64,000 nucleotides of DNA from Clostridia bacterium (GCA_017475185.1 JAFVGB010000010.1:1-64000), one strand, 5' to 3'; numbered from the stretch's first letter, positions 45,186-55,539 are shown. Program-made: numbers and translations. Notes: generated by a model from the letters alone, not told the origin.

Positions 45186-45911
45186 ATGAGAGCTTTTGCA
45201 AAATCAGATATCGGTAAAGTACGAGATATGAATCAAGATAGTTATTACATTTCATCTCCAGATGATGAAATACAGATATTCATTGTAGCTGATGGAATGG
45301 GAGGATATAAAGGTGGAGAAATAGCAAGTAAATTAGCTGTTGAAACATCTAAAAATTATATAATAAACAATTGGAAAACAATTATGCATGACAGGGAAAG
45401 TATTTTGAATCTTGTAAAAAGTGCAATTGAATATGCAAATTTAGTAATATTTGAAAAATCAAAAGAAATTCCAGAGTTAGAAAATATGGGAACCACAATA
45501 GATATATGCTTAATAGTTTTAAATAAAGTTTATATAGGACACATAGGAGATAGCAGAGTATATAGAAAAAGAAAAGATTTTTTTAGAAAATTAACAACAG
45601 ACCACAGCTATGTACAAAAATTAGTATCAGATGGTACAATAACCAAAGAAGAAGCATATAATCATCCTAAAAAAAATATGCTAATAAAAGCATTGGGATG
45701 CTCACCATATGTTGAACCAGATGTAACAGTTAAAGGATTTTTAAAAGATGATATACTATTAATGTGTTCTGATGGTTTAACAAACATGTTGAGAGATGAA
45801 GAAATTGTAAAAATAATTAATGAAAATCCAAGTGAAGCTTGTAATAGATTAGTATTTGAAGCAAATGAAAAAGGTGGACTTGATAATATTACAGCTGTAA
45901 TTATTTTATAA
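45186..45911 (+). CDS. prpC: PP2C-type Ser/Thr phosphatase
   Basis: This phosphatase reverses the action of the PASTA kinase encoded next. The 241-residue product has all PP2C metal motifs: DMNQDS, VADGMGG, GTTIDICLI, HIGDSRVYR, MCSDGLTNML and GGLDNITAV. I use the ATG at 45186, right after AAAGGAGG; the upstream ATG at 45168 precedes that site. prkC starts 14 bases after its stop. Confidence 0.95.
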   Translation: MRAFAKSDIGKVRDMNQDSYYISSPDDEIQIFIVADGMGGYKGGEIASKLAVETSKNYIINNWKTIMHDRESILNLVKSAIEYANLVIFEKSKEIPELENMGTTIDICLIVLNKVYIGHIGDSRVYRKRKDFFRKLTTDHSYVQKLVSDGTITKEEAYNHPKKNMLIKALGCSPYVEPDVTVKGFLKDDILLMCSDGLTNMLRDEEIVKIINENPSEACNRLVFEANEKGGLDNITAVIIL

Positions 45912-45925
45912 GGAGAGAATTACAT

Positions 45926-48061
45926 ATGAATATAGAAGGTAGAATAATTGGTAATAGGTATGAAATTATAGAAAAAGTTGGTAGTGGAGGAATGGCAACA
46001 GTATACAAAGCAAGAGACACTATACTTAATAGATATGTTGCAGTTAAAGTGTTAAGAGATGAATTTACTACTGATGAAGAATTTATAAAAAGATTTAATA
46101 CTGAAGCTCAATCAGCAGCCAGATTAACACATCCTAATATTGTGTCAGTATTTGATGTAGGTCAAGAATATAACATATATTATATTGTAATGGAATTAAT
46201 TCAAGGAAAAACATTAAAACAAATAATTTCAGAAGAAGGAGCACTTCCATGGAAATGGACAGTAAATATTGCAATACAAATATGCTCTGCACTAGAGATG
46301 GCACATAAAAACGGAATAGTTCATAGAGACATAAAACCACATAATATAATAATTACAGAAGATGGAATAGCAAAAGTAACTGATTTTGGAATTGCAAAAG
46401 CAGTATCAAATTCAACTATAACCGCTTTTGGAACAACGATTGGTTCTGTACATTATTTTTCACCAGAACATGCAAGAGGTGGATATACAGATGCAAAATC
46501 TGATTTATATTCTTTAGGTGTTGTTATGTATGAAATGATAACTGGAAAAGTTCCTTTTGATGCGGACACACCAGTATCTGTTGCATTAAAACATATGCAA
46601 GAAGAACCAATAGAACCAATTCAATTAAATTCAAGAGTACCAGTAGCTGTAAATCAAATTATATTAAAGGCGATGAAAAAAGATACAAGTATGAGATATG
46701 AATCAGCAACTGAAATGATGAAAGATTTGAGTATGGCTTTAAAAAATCCAACAGGTAATTTTGTACAAGAAAAAAATGAAGGAGATTTTACAAAAGTAAT
46801 ACCAACAATTTCAGAAAATATTATTAGTGAAGATAAATATAAAGCAAATAGACCAAATAAAGAAACAGTAAGAACTGTTGAAAAAGAAAAACCTAAGTCT
46901 GGTTTAGCAAAATATTTAGATGAAAATCCAAAAATGAAACCAGTTGTATATATAGGAATTGGATTAGCTATTTTGTTAATAGCAGCGTTAATTTTTGTTG
47001 GAAGTTGGAAATTGACAACTAAATTATTAGGAATAGATTCAGATACATCTGCTCATTCTGGAATATCATTACCAAAAGTAACTTCAATAACAGTTGATGA
47101 AGCAAAACAAAAATTAGATAGCTTAGGAATTAAATATGAAATAGAAGAAGCATATAGCAAAGATGTTGAACAAGGAAAAGTAATATCACAAAAACCAGCA
47201 GAGGGAACAAATTATGATGTTCAAAAAAATAGTCCAGTAAAATTAGTTGTAAGCAAAGGAACTAAGCCTACAAAAATGCCTAAAGTTATTGGAAAATCAT
47301 ATGAAGAAGCGGTGGCAGAATTAGAAAAAGCTGAGCTAGAAGCTGAAAGAGTAGATGAAGTAAGTCAAACAGTACAAGAAGGTTATGTAATAAAACAAGA
47401 AAAAAATGAAGGCGAGCAACTAGATGCCGGATCAATTGTAAAAATTTATGTTAGTTCAGGAAATGGATTAGAAAAAGTTACTGTTCCATATGTAGTAGAT
47501 ATGGATGTTGAAGAAGCTAAAAAAGCTCTTACAGAAAAGAAAATAGAAGTTAATATTATTTATCAAGAAGACACTAATAAATCTAATGGAGCAGTATTGA
47601 AACAAAGTTTGGAAGTTGGTAGTGTTGTTGAAGAAGGTACAGCGATAACTATAACTGTTAATAAAATACAAGAATTAAAAGAAGGAACTGTTAATGTTTA
47701 TATTAAATCTATAACAGGATATAAAGAAGAAAAAACAGAAAATGCCAATAAAGATAGCAAAGAAACAAAAGATTCAAAAGAAAAAAATGAAAATTCAAAT
47801 ACAGCAGATAATAAGAAAACATCAACAGAAACAGCTAAAATAAATAATGTAACAGTTAGAATAAATGTAGATGGAGAAGATGTTATTACAGACAAAGAAG
47901 TTCCAGAAAATACAGAATTAAAAACATATACTATTAAAGGAAAAGGAACCGTGACTATAAAAGTTTATGTTGGTGAAAATGGTTCAGAAGCAAGATATGC
48001 ATATGAACAAATGGATATGAATAGTGATAATAGAGTAATAAATGTTAAAGGACAATATTAA
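45926..48061 (+). CDS. prkC: PASTA-domain Ser/Thr protein kinase
   Basis: PrkC-type kinases sense peptidoglycan fragments and phosphorylate translation and wall proteins; in Bacillus PrkC also triggers germination. The 711-residue product has a kinase domain (about 9-270) with GSGGMATVYKARD, HRDIKPHNI and DFGIAKA, a juxtamembrane stretch, one membrane helix (about 334-356), three PASTA domains (about 370-585) and a charged C-terminal extension with a low-complexity Lys/Glu/Asn/Ser linker and a final beta-rich region. Confidence 0.96.
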   Translation: MNIEGRIIGNRYEIIEKVGSGGMATVYKARDTILNRYVAVKVLRDEFTTDEEFIKRFNTEAQSAARLTHPNIVSVFDVGQEYNIYYIVMELIQGKTLKQIISEEGALPWKWTVNIAIQICSALEMAHKNGIVHRDIKPHNIIITEDGIAKVTDFGIAKAVSNSTITAFGTTIGSVHYFSPEHARGGYTDAKSDLYSLGVVMYEMITGKVPFDADTPVSVALKHMQEEPIEPIQLNSRVPVAVNQIILKAMKKDTSMRYESATEMMKDLSMALKNPTGNFVQEKNEGDFTKVIPTISENIISEDKYKANRPNKETVRTVEKEKPKSGLAKYLDENPKMKPVVYIGIGLAILLIAALIFVGSWKLTTKLLGIDSDTSAHSGISLPKVTSITVDEAKQKLDSLGIKYEIEEAYSKDVEQGKVISQKPAEGTNYDVQKNSPVKLVVSKGTKPTKMPKVIGKSYEEAVAELEKAELEAERVDEVSQTVQEGYVIKQEKNEGEQLDAGSIVKIYVSSGNGLEKVTVPYVVDMDVEEAKKALTEKKIEVNIIYQEDTNKSNGAVLKQSLEVGSVVEEGTAITITVNKIQELKEGTVNVYIKSITGYKEEKTENANKDSKETKDSKEKNENSNTADNKKTSTETAKINNVTVRINVDGEDVITDKEVPENTELKTYTIKGKGTVTIKVYVGENGSEARYAYEQMDMNSDNRVINVKGQY

Positions 48062-48084
48062 TATTCAAAAAGCAAGGAGAAATT

Positions 48085-48969
48085 ATGCCAAAAGGATTAA
48101 TAACAAGCAATATTTCTAATATGTATGAAGTAGAAGATATTGAAAACAAAAATACAATAAAATGTATTCCAAGAGGAAAATTTAAGAAAGATGATATAAC
48201 TCCAGTGGTAGGAGATTATGTAGAATTCGAATATCAAAAAGACGAAACTGGAGTTATAAGTCAAATTTTAGAAAGAAAAAATTACATTAAAAGACCTAAA
48301 ATGGCAAATATAACTCAATTGATTTTTGTTATTTCAATGAAAATGCCAAAACCTGATTTATTATTATTAGATAAGCAATTAGCGTTTGCAGAATACAACA
48401 AAATTAAATCAGTTATAGTTTTAAATAAAATAGATCTAGAAGATACTGAAAATATAGATGAAATTGAAAAAATATACAAAAAAATAGGTTATAAAGTTAT
48501 AAAGACAAATGCGAAGACAGGGGAAGGTGTTGAAGAGTTATATAAATGTTTGAAAAATAATGTAACAGCATTTTCAGGAAATTCTGGAGTTGGAAAATCT
48601 ACATTGATAAATAATATATTTGAAGATGTACTAACATCTGAGGGAGAAATAAGTAGCAAGAATAAGCGAGGAAAAAATACTACAACTTCTATAAAACTAT
48701 ACAAAATTAATGACAATTCATATATAGCAGATACTCCTGGATTTTCGACATTTGACATATACGAAATTGAGAAAGAAGAATTAAGTCACTATTTTATAGA
48801 TTTATCAAAATATATAAAAGATTGTAAATTTGTAGGATGTACTCATATAAAGGAAGATGAATGTGGAATAAAAAAAGCTTTAGAAAATGGAAAAATTAAT
48901 CTGCATAGATATGAAACATATTGCAAATTGTATAATGAATTAAAAGAAAAGGAGCAATATAAATGGTAG
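48085..48969 (+). CDS. rsgA: Ribosome small-subunit GTPase RsgA
   Basis: RsgA checks maturation of the 30S decoding centre. The 294-residue product has an OB fold (about 1-70), a circularly permuted GTPase domain with NKIDL before the P-loop GNSGVGKST (about 168-176) and DTPGFS, and a C-terminal zinc site (C..CTHIKEDECGIK). rpe overlaps its end by seven bases. Confidence 0.96.
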   Translation: MPKGLITSNISNMYEVEDIENKNTIKCIPRGKFKKDDITPVVGDYVEFEYQKDETGVISQILERKNYIKRPKMANITQLIFVISMKMPKPDLLLLDKQLAFAEYNKIKSVIVLNKIDLEDTENIDEIEKIYKKIGYKVIKTNAKTGEGVEELYKCLKNNVTAFSGNSGVGKSTLINNIFEDVLTSEGEISSKNKRGKNTTTSIKLYKINDNSYIADTPGFSTFDIYEIEKEELSHYFIDLSKYIKDCKFVGCTHIKEDECGIKKALENGKINLHRYETYCKLYNELKEKEQYKW

Positions 48970-49622
48970 AAATATCAACATCTTTATTAAGTGTGGAAAA
49001 AGAAAAAATAATTAAAACTATATATAATTTAGAAACTGCAAAAACAGACTATTTTCATATTGATGTGATGGATGGAAAATTTGTGGAAGATAACACATCT
49101 GAAAAAATGATGGAATATTGTGATTATTTAAGTAATGTTACTAATGTACCATTAGATATACATTTAATGGTGTCAGATGTATATAAATATATTGATATGT
49201 TTTTACCATATAATCCTAATATAATAACTATTCATTATGAAGCTTTAAAAGAAAAAAACAAAATAATGGATGTATTAGATTATATAAAATCAAATAATTG
49301 TAAAGCAGGAATAGCTATAAAACCAAATACAGATGTTTCAGAAATCTTAGAATTACTAGAATTTACACATATTGTTTTGGTAATGACAGTTGAACCAGGA
49401 AAAGGTGGACAGGAATTAATAAAAACAACTTTAAATAAAATAGAGCAAATTTCAGAATATATAACAAAAAATAATATTGATACAGTCATTGAAGCAGATG
49501 GCGGAATTAATATTTCAAATATAGAAGATGTAAAAAAAGCTGGTGCTGAAATAATTGTTTCTGGAACAGGAATAATAAAATCAGACAATTATGATGAAAC
49601 AATAAAAAAGATGAAACAATAA
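48963..49622 (+). CDS. rpe: Ribulose-phosphate 3-epimerase
   Basis: Rpe interconverts ribulose 5-phosphate and xylulose 5-phosphate. The 219-residue TIM barrel has FHIDVMDGKFVEDN, DIHLMV, HYEA, TVEPGKGGQ and EADGGIN motifs with the metal ligands. It overlaps rsgA by seven bases (translational coupling), as in Bacillus. A strong bidirectional terminator follows. Confidence 0.95.
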   Translation: MVEISTSLLSVEKEKIIKTIYNLETAKTDYFHIDVMDGKFVEDNTSEKMMEYCDYLSNVTNVPLDIHLMVSDVYKYIDMFLPYNPNIITIHYEALKEKNKIMDVLDYIKSNNCKAGIAIKPNTDVSEILELLEFTHIVLVMTVEPGKGGQELIKTTLNKIEQISEYITKNNIDTVIEADGGINISNIEDVKKAGAEIIVSGTGIIKSDNYDETIKKMKQ

Positions 49623-49626
49623 AAAT

Positions 49627-49665
49627 AAAAAGACAATTAGAGAAAAGTCTCTAATTGTCTTTTTT
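49627..49665. terminator. Bidirectional terminator between rpe and DUF4364 gene
   Basis: AAAAAGACAATTAGAGA / TCTCTAATTGTCTTTTT stem with an AAAG loop. The stop codon of the minus-strand gene lies inside. Confidence 0.93.
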
Positions 49666-50199
49666 ATGTAAAAGTTCCAAAACTTTTGGATAAATTTTTT
49701 CTGCATTATTCTTCCAATTATCAACAAATTCCTTTGCTTGTTCGCGAGAGTATGCAAAAGTTTTTATTTCAAATACTGTTTCATTATTTTCCATTATCTT
49801 ACAGTTTATGATATAATTATTTTCATTTTTGGGTGTATATTCAGCAACTATGGAATGTTCTTCCTCAACTGATTCCAAAGTACTTTTTAAATTAGTATCA
49901 ATTTTTAGTTTAACAATACCAGGTAATATATCTAAAGTTAAATCTAAAGTATGTTTTCCCAAATCAGTTAATTCGTATACTTCTTGTGTTTCTTTTGAGT
50001 AAGAAACAATAAATTTAGTATTGATCATATCTAACAAAAATTGTTGAAAATAGAAGTAATTCATATCCACTGCTGTTAAAACTAATTTGTATAAATTATC
50101 ATTAGTAATTGGTTTATGTGTTTGATCAAGAATGTATAAAATTAAAACTTTGTTTTCGGCTAATGTTTCACTGTCTGTATTGATTTTCAAGTTTTTCAT
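49651..50199 (-). CDS. DUF4364 family protein
   Basis: The 182-residue product matches the DUF4364 pattern: an N-terminal winged-helix-like region (ENKVLILYILDQTHKPITNDNL, then FLLDMINTKFI and YELTDLGKHTLDL) and a C-terminal alpha/beta part. These are common in Clostridia and are suspected transcription regulators, but no function is established. It is alone on the minus strand. Confidence 0.85.
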   Translation of the reverse strand: MKNLKINTDSETLAENKVLILYILDQTHKPITNDNLYKLVLTAVDMNYFYFQQFLLDMINTKFIVSYSKETQEVYELTDLGKHTLDLTLDILPGIVKLKIDTNLKSTLESVEEEHSIVAEYTPKNENNYIINCKIMENNETVFEIKTFAYSREQAKEFVDNWKNNAEKIYPKVLELLHKKDN

Positions 50200-50339
50200 C
50201 TCCCATTTATTATATTTTTAAACAACGAACATAAATCATTGGTTTAAATTTAGTTTTGATTATTAAATTATGAGAATTATAGCACAGGTTTAAGAAATTT
50301 TCAACATTTTTTTATCATCACATATAAAGTTATATAATA

Positions 50340-50368
50340 TTGACCAAATTTGGAAAATAGTGTAAAAT
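50340..50368 (+). promoter_or_regulatory. trmB promoter
   Basis: TTGACC (50340-50345), 17-base spacer, TAAAAT (50363-50368). Confidence 0.68.
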
Positions 50369-50412
50369 ATAAGGAGTTAAAATAGTAAGAACAGAGTAAA
50401 GGAGAATGAAAA

Positions 50413-51072
50413 ATGCGTATCAGATTCAAGCCTTGGGCAAGAGGAGAGCTAGAAGCAAGTGAATTTTATATAGATAATCCTGAGGATTATAAAGGAAGAT
50501 GGAAAACTTTGTTTGAAAACGACAATCCAATACATTTAGAGTTGGGGTGCGGAAAAGGTGGATTTATATCAAAACTAGCTTCTCAAAATTTGAATGTAAA
50601 TTATATTGCAATAGATATGGTAGATGCTATGCTAGGTTTAGCTAAAAGAAATATAGAAAATGAGTATAATGAGAAAAATATTCCTATAAAAAATGTGTAT
50701 TTAACAAGATTTGATATAGAGAGAATATTATTAATATTAGATGATAATGATAAGATAAACCGAATATATATAAATTTTTGCAATCCATGGCCAAGAGGAA
50801 AACATAGAAAAAAGAGATTGACACATACAAGACAATTAGAAAAATATAGACAGTTTTTAAAAGAAAATGGTGAAATTTATTTTAAAACTGATGACGATGG
50901 ATTGTTTAATGACAGTCTATTGTATTTAGAACAAACTGGATTTGAAATACTTGGAAAAACTTATGATTTGGCAAACGAAAATGATTTTTGGGATAATATA
51001 GAAACCGAACATGAAAAAATGTTCAAGGAACAAGGTATAAAAATTAAAGCTGTTAAGGCTAGAAAAAAATAA
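50413..51072 (+). CDS. trmB: tRNA (guanine-N7)-methyltransferase
   Basis: TrmB methylates G46 in tRNA variable loops using SAM. The 219-residue product has the SAM motif HLELGCGKGGF (about 37-47), AIDM, the INFCNPWPRGKHRKKRLTH active-site segment and YFKTDDDGLF. Length and motifs match the family; nothing unusual. Confidence 0.96.
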   Translation: MRIRFKPWARGELEASEFYIDNPEDYKGRWKTLFENDNPIHLELGCGKGGFISKLASQNLNVNYIAIDMVDAMLGLAKRNIENEYNEKNIPIKNVYLTRFDIERILLILDDNDKINRIYINFCNPWPRGKHRKKRLTHTRQLEKYRQFLKENGEIYFKTDDDGLFNDSLLYLEQTGFEILGKTYDLANENDFWDNIETEHEKMFKEQGIKIKAVKARKK

Positions 51073-51178
51073 ATTTTGTGAATTTTTTGTGAATTTTTTA
51101 AAAATTAGGAAAGACACAAAAACCTAGTAATTACTATATTGTGACTGTTTTTTTACTAAAAAAATAAAAAAAAGACTA

Positions 51179-51207
51179 TTGCAAAGAAATAAGATTATTG
51201 GTATGAT
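51179..51207 (+). promoter_or_regulatory. ftsE promoter
   Basis: TTGCAA (51179-51184), 17-base spacer, TATGAT (51202-51207). Confidence 0.65.
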
Positions 51208-51247
51208 TAATATGTAAAACTAGAAATAAATAAAAGGAAGATAGATT

Positions 51248-51934
51248 ATGATAGAATTTAGAAATGTAAACAAAACATACGATACAGGCACAGTAGCTGT
51301 AAATAATGCTAATTTCAAAATTGAAAAGGGAGAATTTGCATTTTTAGTTGGAAGTTCTGGTTCAGGAAAATCTACACTTATAAAATTAATATTAAAAGAG
51401 GAAGAACCTACATCTGGAAATATAATAATCAATGGAAAAGATACTACTTTTCTGAAAGCTAAAAGAGTTCCATATTTACGTAGAAGTATGGGAGTTGTTT
51501 TTCAAGATTTTAGATTGTTACCAGATAAAACTGTATATGAAAATGTTGCATTTGCGATGCATATTGTAAAAGCAACACCAAAGCACATAAGAAGACAAGT
51601 ACCTATGGTATTATCTTTAGTAGGATTGAGTGATAAATCAAAAGTATATCCTAATGAATTATCAGGAGGAGAACAACAAAGAGTGGCATTAGCAAGAGCA
51701 CTTGTAAACAATCCTTCAATGTTAATAGCAGATGAGCCTACTGGAAATTTAGATCCAGATACAGCATGGGAAATTATGAATCTTTTAAATGATATTAATT
51801 TAAGAGGGACAACTATAGTTGTTGCAACACATGCTAAAGACATAGTAGATAAAATGAAAAAAAGAGTTATACAAATAGATAAAGGTAACATTATTAGAGA
51901 TGATAAAAAAGGTGGGTATGATAGTGAGATATAA
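51248..51934 (+). CDS. ftsE: Cell division ATP-binding protein FtsE
   Basis: FtsE is the ATPase of the FtsEX complex, which switches on a periplasmic/extracellular wall hydrolase. The 228-residue product has Walker A GSSGSGKST, Q-loop VVFQDFRLL, signature LSGGEQQR, Walker B MLIADEPTGNLD and the H-loop THAKD. Its end overlaps the start of ftsX. Confidence 0.96.
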   Translation: MIEFRNVNKTYDTGTVAVNNANFKIEKGEFAFLVGSSGSGKSTLIKLILKEEEPTSGNIIINGKDTTFLKAKRVPYLRRSMGVVFQDFRLLPDKTVYENVAFAMHIVKATPKHIRRQVPMVLSLVGLSDKSKVYPNELSGGEQQRVALARALVNNPSMLIADEPTGNLDPDTAWEIMNLLNDINLRGTTIVVATHAKDIVDKMKKRVIQIDKGNIIRDDKKGGYDSEI

Positions 51935-52856
51935 TTTAATTAGTTATTTAATTGGTGATGGAGTAAAAAACATATCAAAAAATAAAAAATCTACTTTTTC
52001 AGCAATAACAATTATGTTAGTCACAATGTTAACCGTCGGAATATGCTTTATAATAGGAGAAAATGTCAATGCAATCCTAGGAAAAATGGAAGAAGAATAT
52101 CCATTAGAAGTATATTTAAAAGATGATATAACAGTGTCTGAAAAAGAAAAATTAGAAAGTGAAATACGTAATATAGAATATGTAAATCCAAGTATTACAT
52201 ATATTACAAAAGAAGAAGCGTATCATAAAGCATTAGAAAAGGTAGGAAATGATACAGTAATGATAGCAGGTTACAATGAAAATAACCATCCGTTTCCGCC
52301 ATCTTTTATTATAACATTCACTAATTTAGAAAAAGTTGATGAAGTAGCAGCAAAAGTTGAACAATTAAACAATGTAATAGGAACAACAAGAGAAGATCAA
52401 AAAGACAATACAGAGTCATTAACTAAATTAGATAGAAATGTTAATATAGCATTAGTTGCAATAGGTGGTGCATTAATAGTTTTCTCTATTATTATAATAG
52501 GAAATACAATAAAGTTAACTGTACATGCAAGAAGAAAAGAAATTTCAATAATGAAATATGTAGGAGCAACAAACAATTTTATAAGAGCACCATTTGTGGT
52601 AGAAGGAATAATAATAGGATTAATATCATCATTTATTTCTTTATTGATTTTAGCTGGGTTGTATGTTTGGATAAAAGGAAATGTAATTGGTAATGGACTT
52701 GAAAGTTGGTTAGAAAAACTTGGAGTAAGTAGTGGAATTCAATTATTAGATTTCAGTCAAATGTTTACACAAATTTCAATTATCTTCTTAGCATTAGGAA
52801 TTGGAATTGGTGTATTTGGAAGTTTGCTATCTATGAAAAAATATTTGAAGGTGTAA
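51924..52856 (+). CDS. ftsX: Cell division protein FtsX
   Basis: FtsX is the membrane partner of FtsE. The 310-residue product has an N-terminal helix, a large extracellular loop (about 50-165) with YITKEEAYHKALEK, and three C-terminal helices, as expected. Start choice: GTG at 51924 lies seven bases after GGTGGG; ATGs at 51918 and 51900 are in frame but worse placed. It overlaps ftsE by 11 bases. The next gene encodes the likely hydrolase partner. Confidence 0.92.
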   Translation: MRYNLISYLIGDGVKNISKNKKSTFSAITIMLVTMLTVGICFIIGENVNAILGKMEEEYPLEVYLKDDITVSEKEKLESEIRNIEYVNPSITYITKEEAYHKALEKVGNDTVMIAGYNENNHPFPPSFIITFTNLEKVDEVAAKVEQLNNVIGTTREDQKDNTESLTKLDRNVNIALVAIGGALIVFSIIIIGNTIKLTVHARRKEISIMKYVGATNNFIRAPFVVEGIIIGLISSFISLLILAGLYVWIKGNVIGNGLESWLEKLGVSSGIQLLDFSQMFTQISIIFLALGIGIGVFGSLLSMKKYLKV

Positions 52857-52877
52857 AAGACAAAGGAGAAGATGAAA

Positions 52878-54044
52878 ATGAAAAATTTAAAAAGAATTTT
52901 ATCAGTAGTAGTTTTAACAATTGTGGCAATTACATTAAGTACCACTGTTTTTGCTGAAAATAGTAGTACATATTATAATGGTTTGCAAAATGAAGCAATT
53001 AAAAATTCTCAAGACACTCAGGAACAATTAAACAATGTTGAAGGACAAATAGATGAGGTATTACAAGAAGTTGCAGATTTAAATAGTTCTATACTTGAAT
53101 ATGAAGGAGAAATAGAACAATTAACTGCAAAAGCACAAGAATTAGATAAATCAATTGCAGTAAAAGAAAAAGATTTAGCAGAAAAAAAGAAAACATTAGA
53201 AAACAGATTAGTAGCAATGTATATGAAAAAAGAAACTACTTTCTTAGATGTTGTACTTTCTGGAAAATTAATGAATTTTATTTCTAATCAAGATATTATA
53301 AAACAGGCAGCTGATTATGATAATAAATTAATAATTGAAGTTGAAGAATTAAAAACATCATTAGAAAATGAGAAAAAAGAAGTAGAAGAAGTAAAACAAG
53401 AAAAAGAACAAAAAACACAACAATTACAAAAGTTAAAAGCAGAAAAAGAAGAAAAAGCTGCTAATTTAACAGAAGAACAAAAAGCATTAGAAACAAAATT
53501 ATCTGAATATAAAGCACAAGCTGAACAATATTCACAATTAGAAAGACAAGCAATTGCAAGAGAAGAAGCAGCAAGAAAAGCAGCACAAAGTCAATCAAGT
53601 TCAAGTTCATCAGGAAATACAAGTTCATCTGCAGTTGTTTCAAATCCATATACAGGAGGAAAACTAGGCTGGCCATGTCCTTCAAGTTCAAGAATAACTT
53701 CACAATATGGATATAGAATTTTATTTGGAGTTAGAGATTTCCATACAGGTATAGATATTGGGGCAGTTCATGGGTCAAATATCTGTGCAGCAGAAAGTGG
53801 AACTGTAATTTTAGCAAATTATGGATGGAATGGAGGTTATGGTAACTACATAATCTTAAACCATGGAAATGGAATAACAACAAGATATGCACATGCTAGT
53901 CAATTATATGTTTCAGCAGGGCAAACAGTTTCAAAAGGTCAAGTAATTGCGGCAATTGGAACAACAGGAAATTCAACAGGACCACATTTACACTTTGAAG
54001 TTAGAATAAATGGTTCACATACAAATCCATTAAATTACTTATAA
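52878..54044 (+). CDS. M23 peptidoglycan hydrolase with coiled coil (FtsEX-linked)
   Basis: The 388-residue product has a signal peptide (cleavage after VFA near 26), a long coiled coil (about 35-240), a Ser-rich linker, and a C-terminal M23 metallopeptidase domain with HTGIDIG, YAHAS and GPHLHFE zinc motifs. In Firmicutes, FtsEX controls CwlO/PcsB-type hydrolases through such coiled coils; this gene directly follows ftsX, so it is the probable target. The M23 domain differs from the NlpC/P60 or CHAP domains of CwlO and PcsB and is closer to EnvC-like proteins, but with zinc ligands present. Confidence 0.92.
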   Translation: MKNLKRILSVVVLTIVAITLSTTVFAENSSTYYNGLQNEAIKNSQDTQEQLNNVEGQIDEVLQEVADLNSSILEYEGEIEQLTAKAQELDKSIAVKEKDLAEKKKTLENRLVAMYMKKETTFLDVVLSGKLMNFISNQDIIKQAADYDNKLIIEVEELKTSLENEKKEVEEVKQEKEQKTQQLQKLKAEKEEKAANLTEEQKALETKLSEYKAQAEQYSQLERQAIAREEAARKAAQSQSSSSSSGNTSSSAVVSNPYTGGKLGWPCPSSSRITSQYGYRILFGVRDFHTGIDIGAVHGSNICAAESGTVILANYGWNGGYGNYIILNHGNGITTRYAHASQLYVSAGQTVSKGQVIAAIGTTGNSTGPHLHFEVRINGSHTNPLNYL

Positions 54045-54066
54045 AAATAAAGATAAAAAATTATTG

Positions 54067-54091
54067 AGGAGCAGACAAAACTGCTCCTTTT
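54067..54091 (+). terminator. Terminator after the M23 hydrolase gene
   Basis: AGGAGCAG / CTGCTCCT stem (54067-54074 with 54081-54088) then T4. Confidence 0.85.
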
Positions 54092-54211
54092 GAATAGTAA
54101 TAAATCGATTTGCAATTACGTAAAAGGAAAATTCACATTAAAAATTTAATTCGAGAATAAAAAATAGACTATATAATATAATATTTATAGTTATGCATGA
54201 AAGGATTTAAG

Positions 54212-55471
54212 ATGGAAGAAAATAAAAAAAATAATAATATTTTAAAAAATTTAATGATAATTATCATTACAGCGCTTATAACTTGCATTATAACAACAAT
54301 TGTAATCTATAATTATTTCTTAGTAAAAACAGGAATAAAATCAGAAAATAACGTTTTTGGAGATATTTCTAATTCAATAATAATGGGGCTTACTGGAAAT
54401 AAAAAAAATGTATCAATTGATGATAAATTCACTGATATAAGAAATAAATTAGAGGAATCATATATAGGAAACATAGATGATAAAAAAATGATAGAGGGAG
54501 CTTTAGAGGGATATGTTTCCTCATTAGGAGATGAATATACAGAATATTTGAGTGAAACAGAAGTAGATTCATTAATGCAGGATGTAAAAGGCTCATATGT
54601 AGGAGTTGGATTATATATAGCACAAAACACTCAAACAAATGAAATTTTAGTAGTTGGTGTAATTGAAGATTCTCCAGCCAATAAAGCAGGAATTTTAGTT
54701 GGTGATATTGTAAAAAAAGTAGATGATGTAGAATATACAGGAGAGCAATTAACACAAGCTTCTAATAATATGAAAGGAATGGATGGTTCAAAAGTAAAAG
54801 TTACCATATCAAGAAATGATCAGGAAATTGATTATGACATAACAAGAGAAACTATAAAATTTAAATGCATAAAATCAGAAAAATTAGAAAATGATATTGG
54901 TTATATAAGAATTAGTTCATTTGATGGTGGCTGTGCAGCAGATTTTAAAAAAGCATATGAAGATTTAAAATCTAAAAATATTAAATCATTGATAATAGAT
55001 TTAAGAAATAATGGTGGAGGCTTAGTTGACCAATCTTTAGAGATTGCTGAAATGATAGTACCAAAAGATTCGAAAATGTTAATAACATCAGATAAAAAAG
55101 GAAATGAAGAAGTGTCTGTATCAAAGAAAAATCCTGTTGTAGATGTACCAATTGTTATTTTAGTTAATGAATATACAGCAAGTGCTTCAGAAATTTTAAC
55201 AGCAGCAATAAGAGAAAATACAAATGCTAAGGTTGTTGGAACTAAAACATATGGAAAAGGAATAATTCAAGGTATTTTCTTATTTGATGATAAGAAAACA
55301 GGCTTAAAAATTACAATTCAAGAATATTTTACACCTAATCATAACAAATTGCACAAAATTGGAATAACACCAGATGAGGTTATTGAATTACCAGAAGAAT
55401 GGAAAGGACATCTTAATGTTGAAAAACAATTTGACAATCAATTAAATAAAGCTATTGATATATTAAAATAA
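54212..55471 (+). CDS. ctpA: C-terminal processing peptidase (S41)
   Basis: CtpA-type serine proteases trim proteins at the wall side of the membrane. The 419-residue product has one N-terminal membrane helix (about 14-34), a PDZ domain (about 125-205, DSPANKAGILVGDIV) and an S41 protease domain with the catalytic Ser in EYTASASEILTAA and Lys in TYGKGIIQ. I use the ATG at 54212, six bases after AAAGGA. The gene follows the FtsEX hydrolase unit, a frequent neighbour. Confidence 0.93.
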   Translation: MEENKKNNNILKNLMIIIITALITCIITTIVIYNYFLVKTGIKSENNVFGDISNSIIMGLTGNKKNVSIDDKFTDIRNKLEESYIGNIDDKKMIEGALEGYVSSLGDEYTEYLSETEVDSLMQDVKGSYVGVGLYIAQNTQTNEILVVGVIEDSPANKAGILVGDIVKKVDDVEYTGEQLTQASNNMKGMDGSKVKVTISRNDQEIDYDITRETIKFKCIKSEKLENDIGYIRISSFDGGCAADFKKAYEDLKSKNIKSLIIDLRNNGGGLVDQSLEIAEMIVPKDSKMLITSDKKGNEEVSVSKKNPVVDVPIVILVNEYTASASEILTAAIRENTNAKVVGTKTYGKGIIQGIFLFDDKKTGLKITIQEYFTPNHNKLHKIGITPDEVIELPEEWKGHLNVEKQFDNQLNKAIDILK

Positions 55472-55492
55472 AATATTTGATAAGATTTATAC

Positions 55493-55539
55493 AAAAGTAT
55501 TGAATATCAGTAAAATAACTGCTGGTATTCAGTACTTTT
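55493..55539 (+). terminator. Terminator after ctpA
   Basis: AAAAGTATTGAATATCAG pairs with CTGGTATTCAGTACTTTT, 18 pairs with two G-T. Confidence 0.85.
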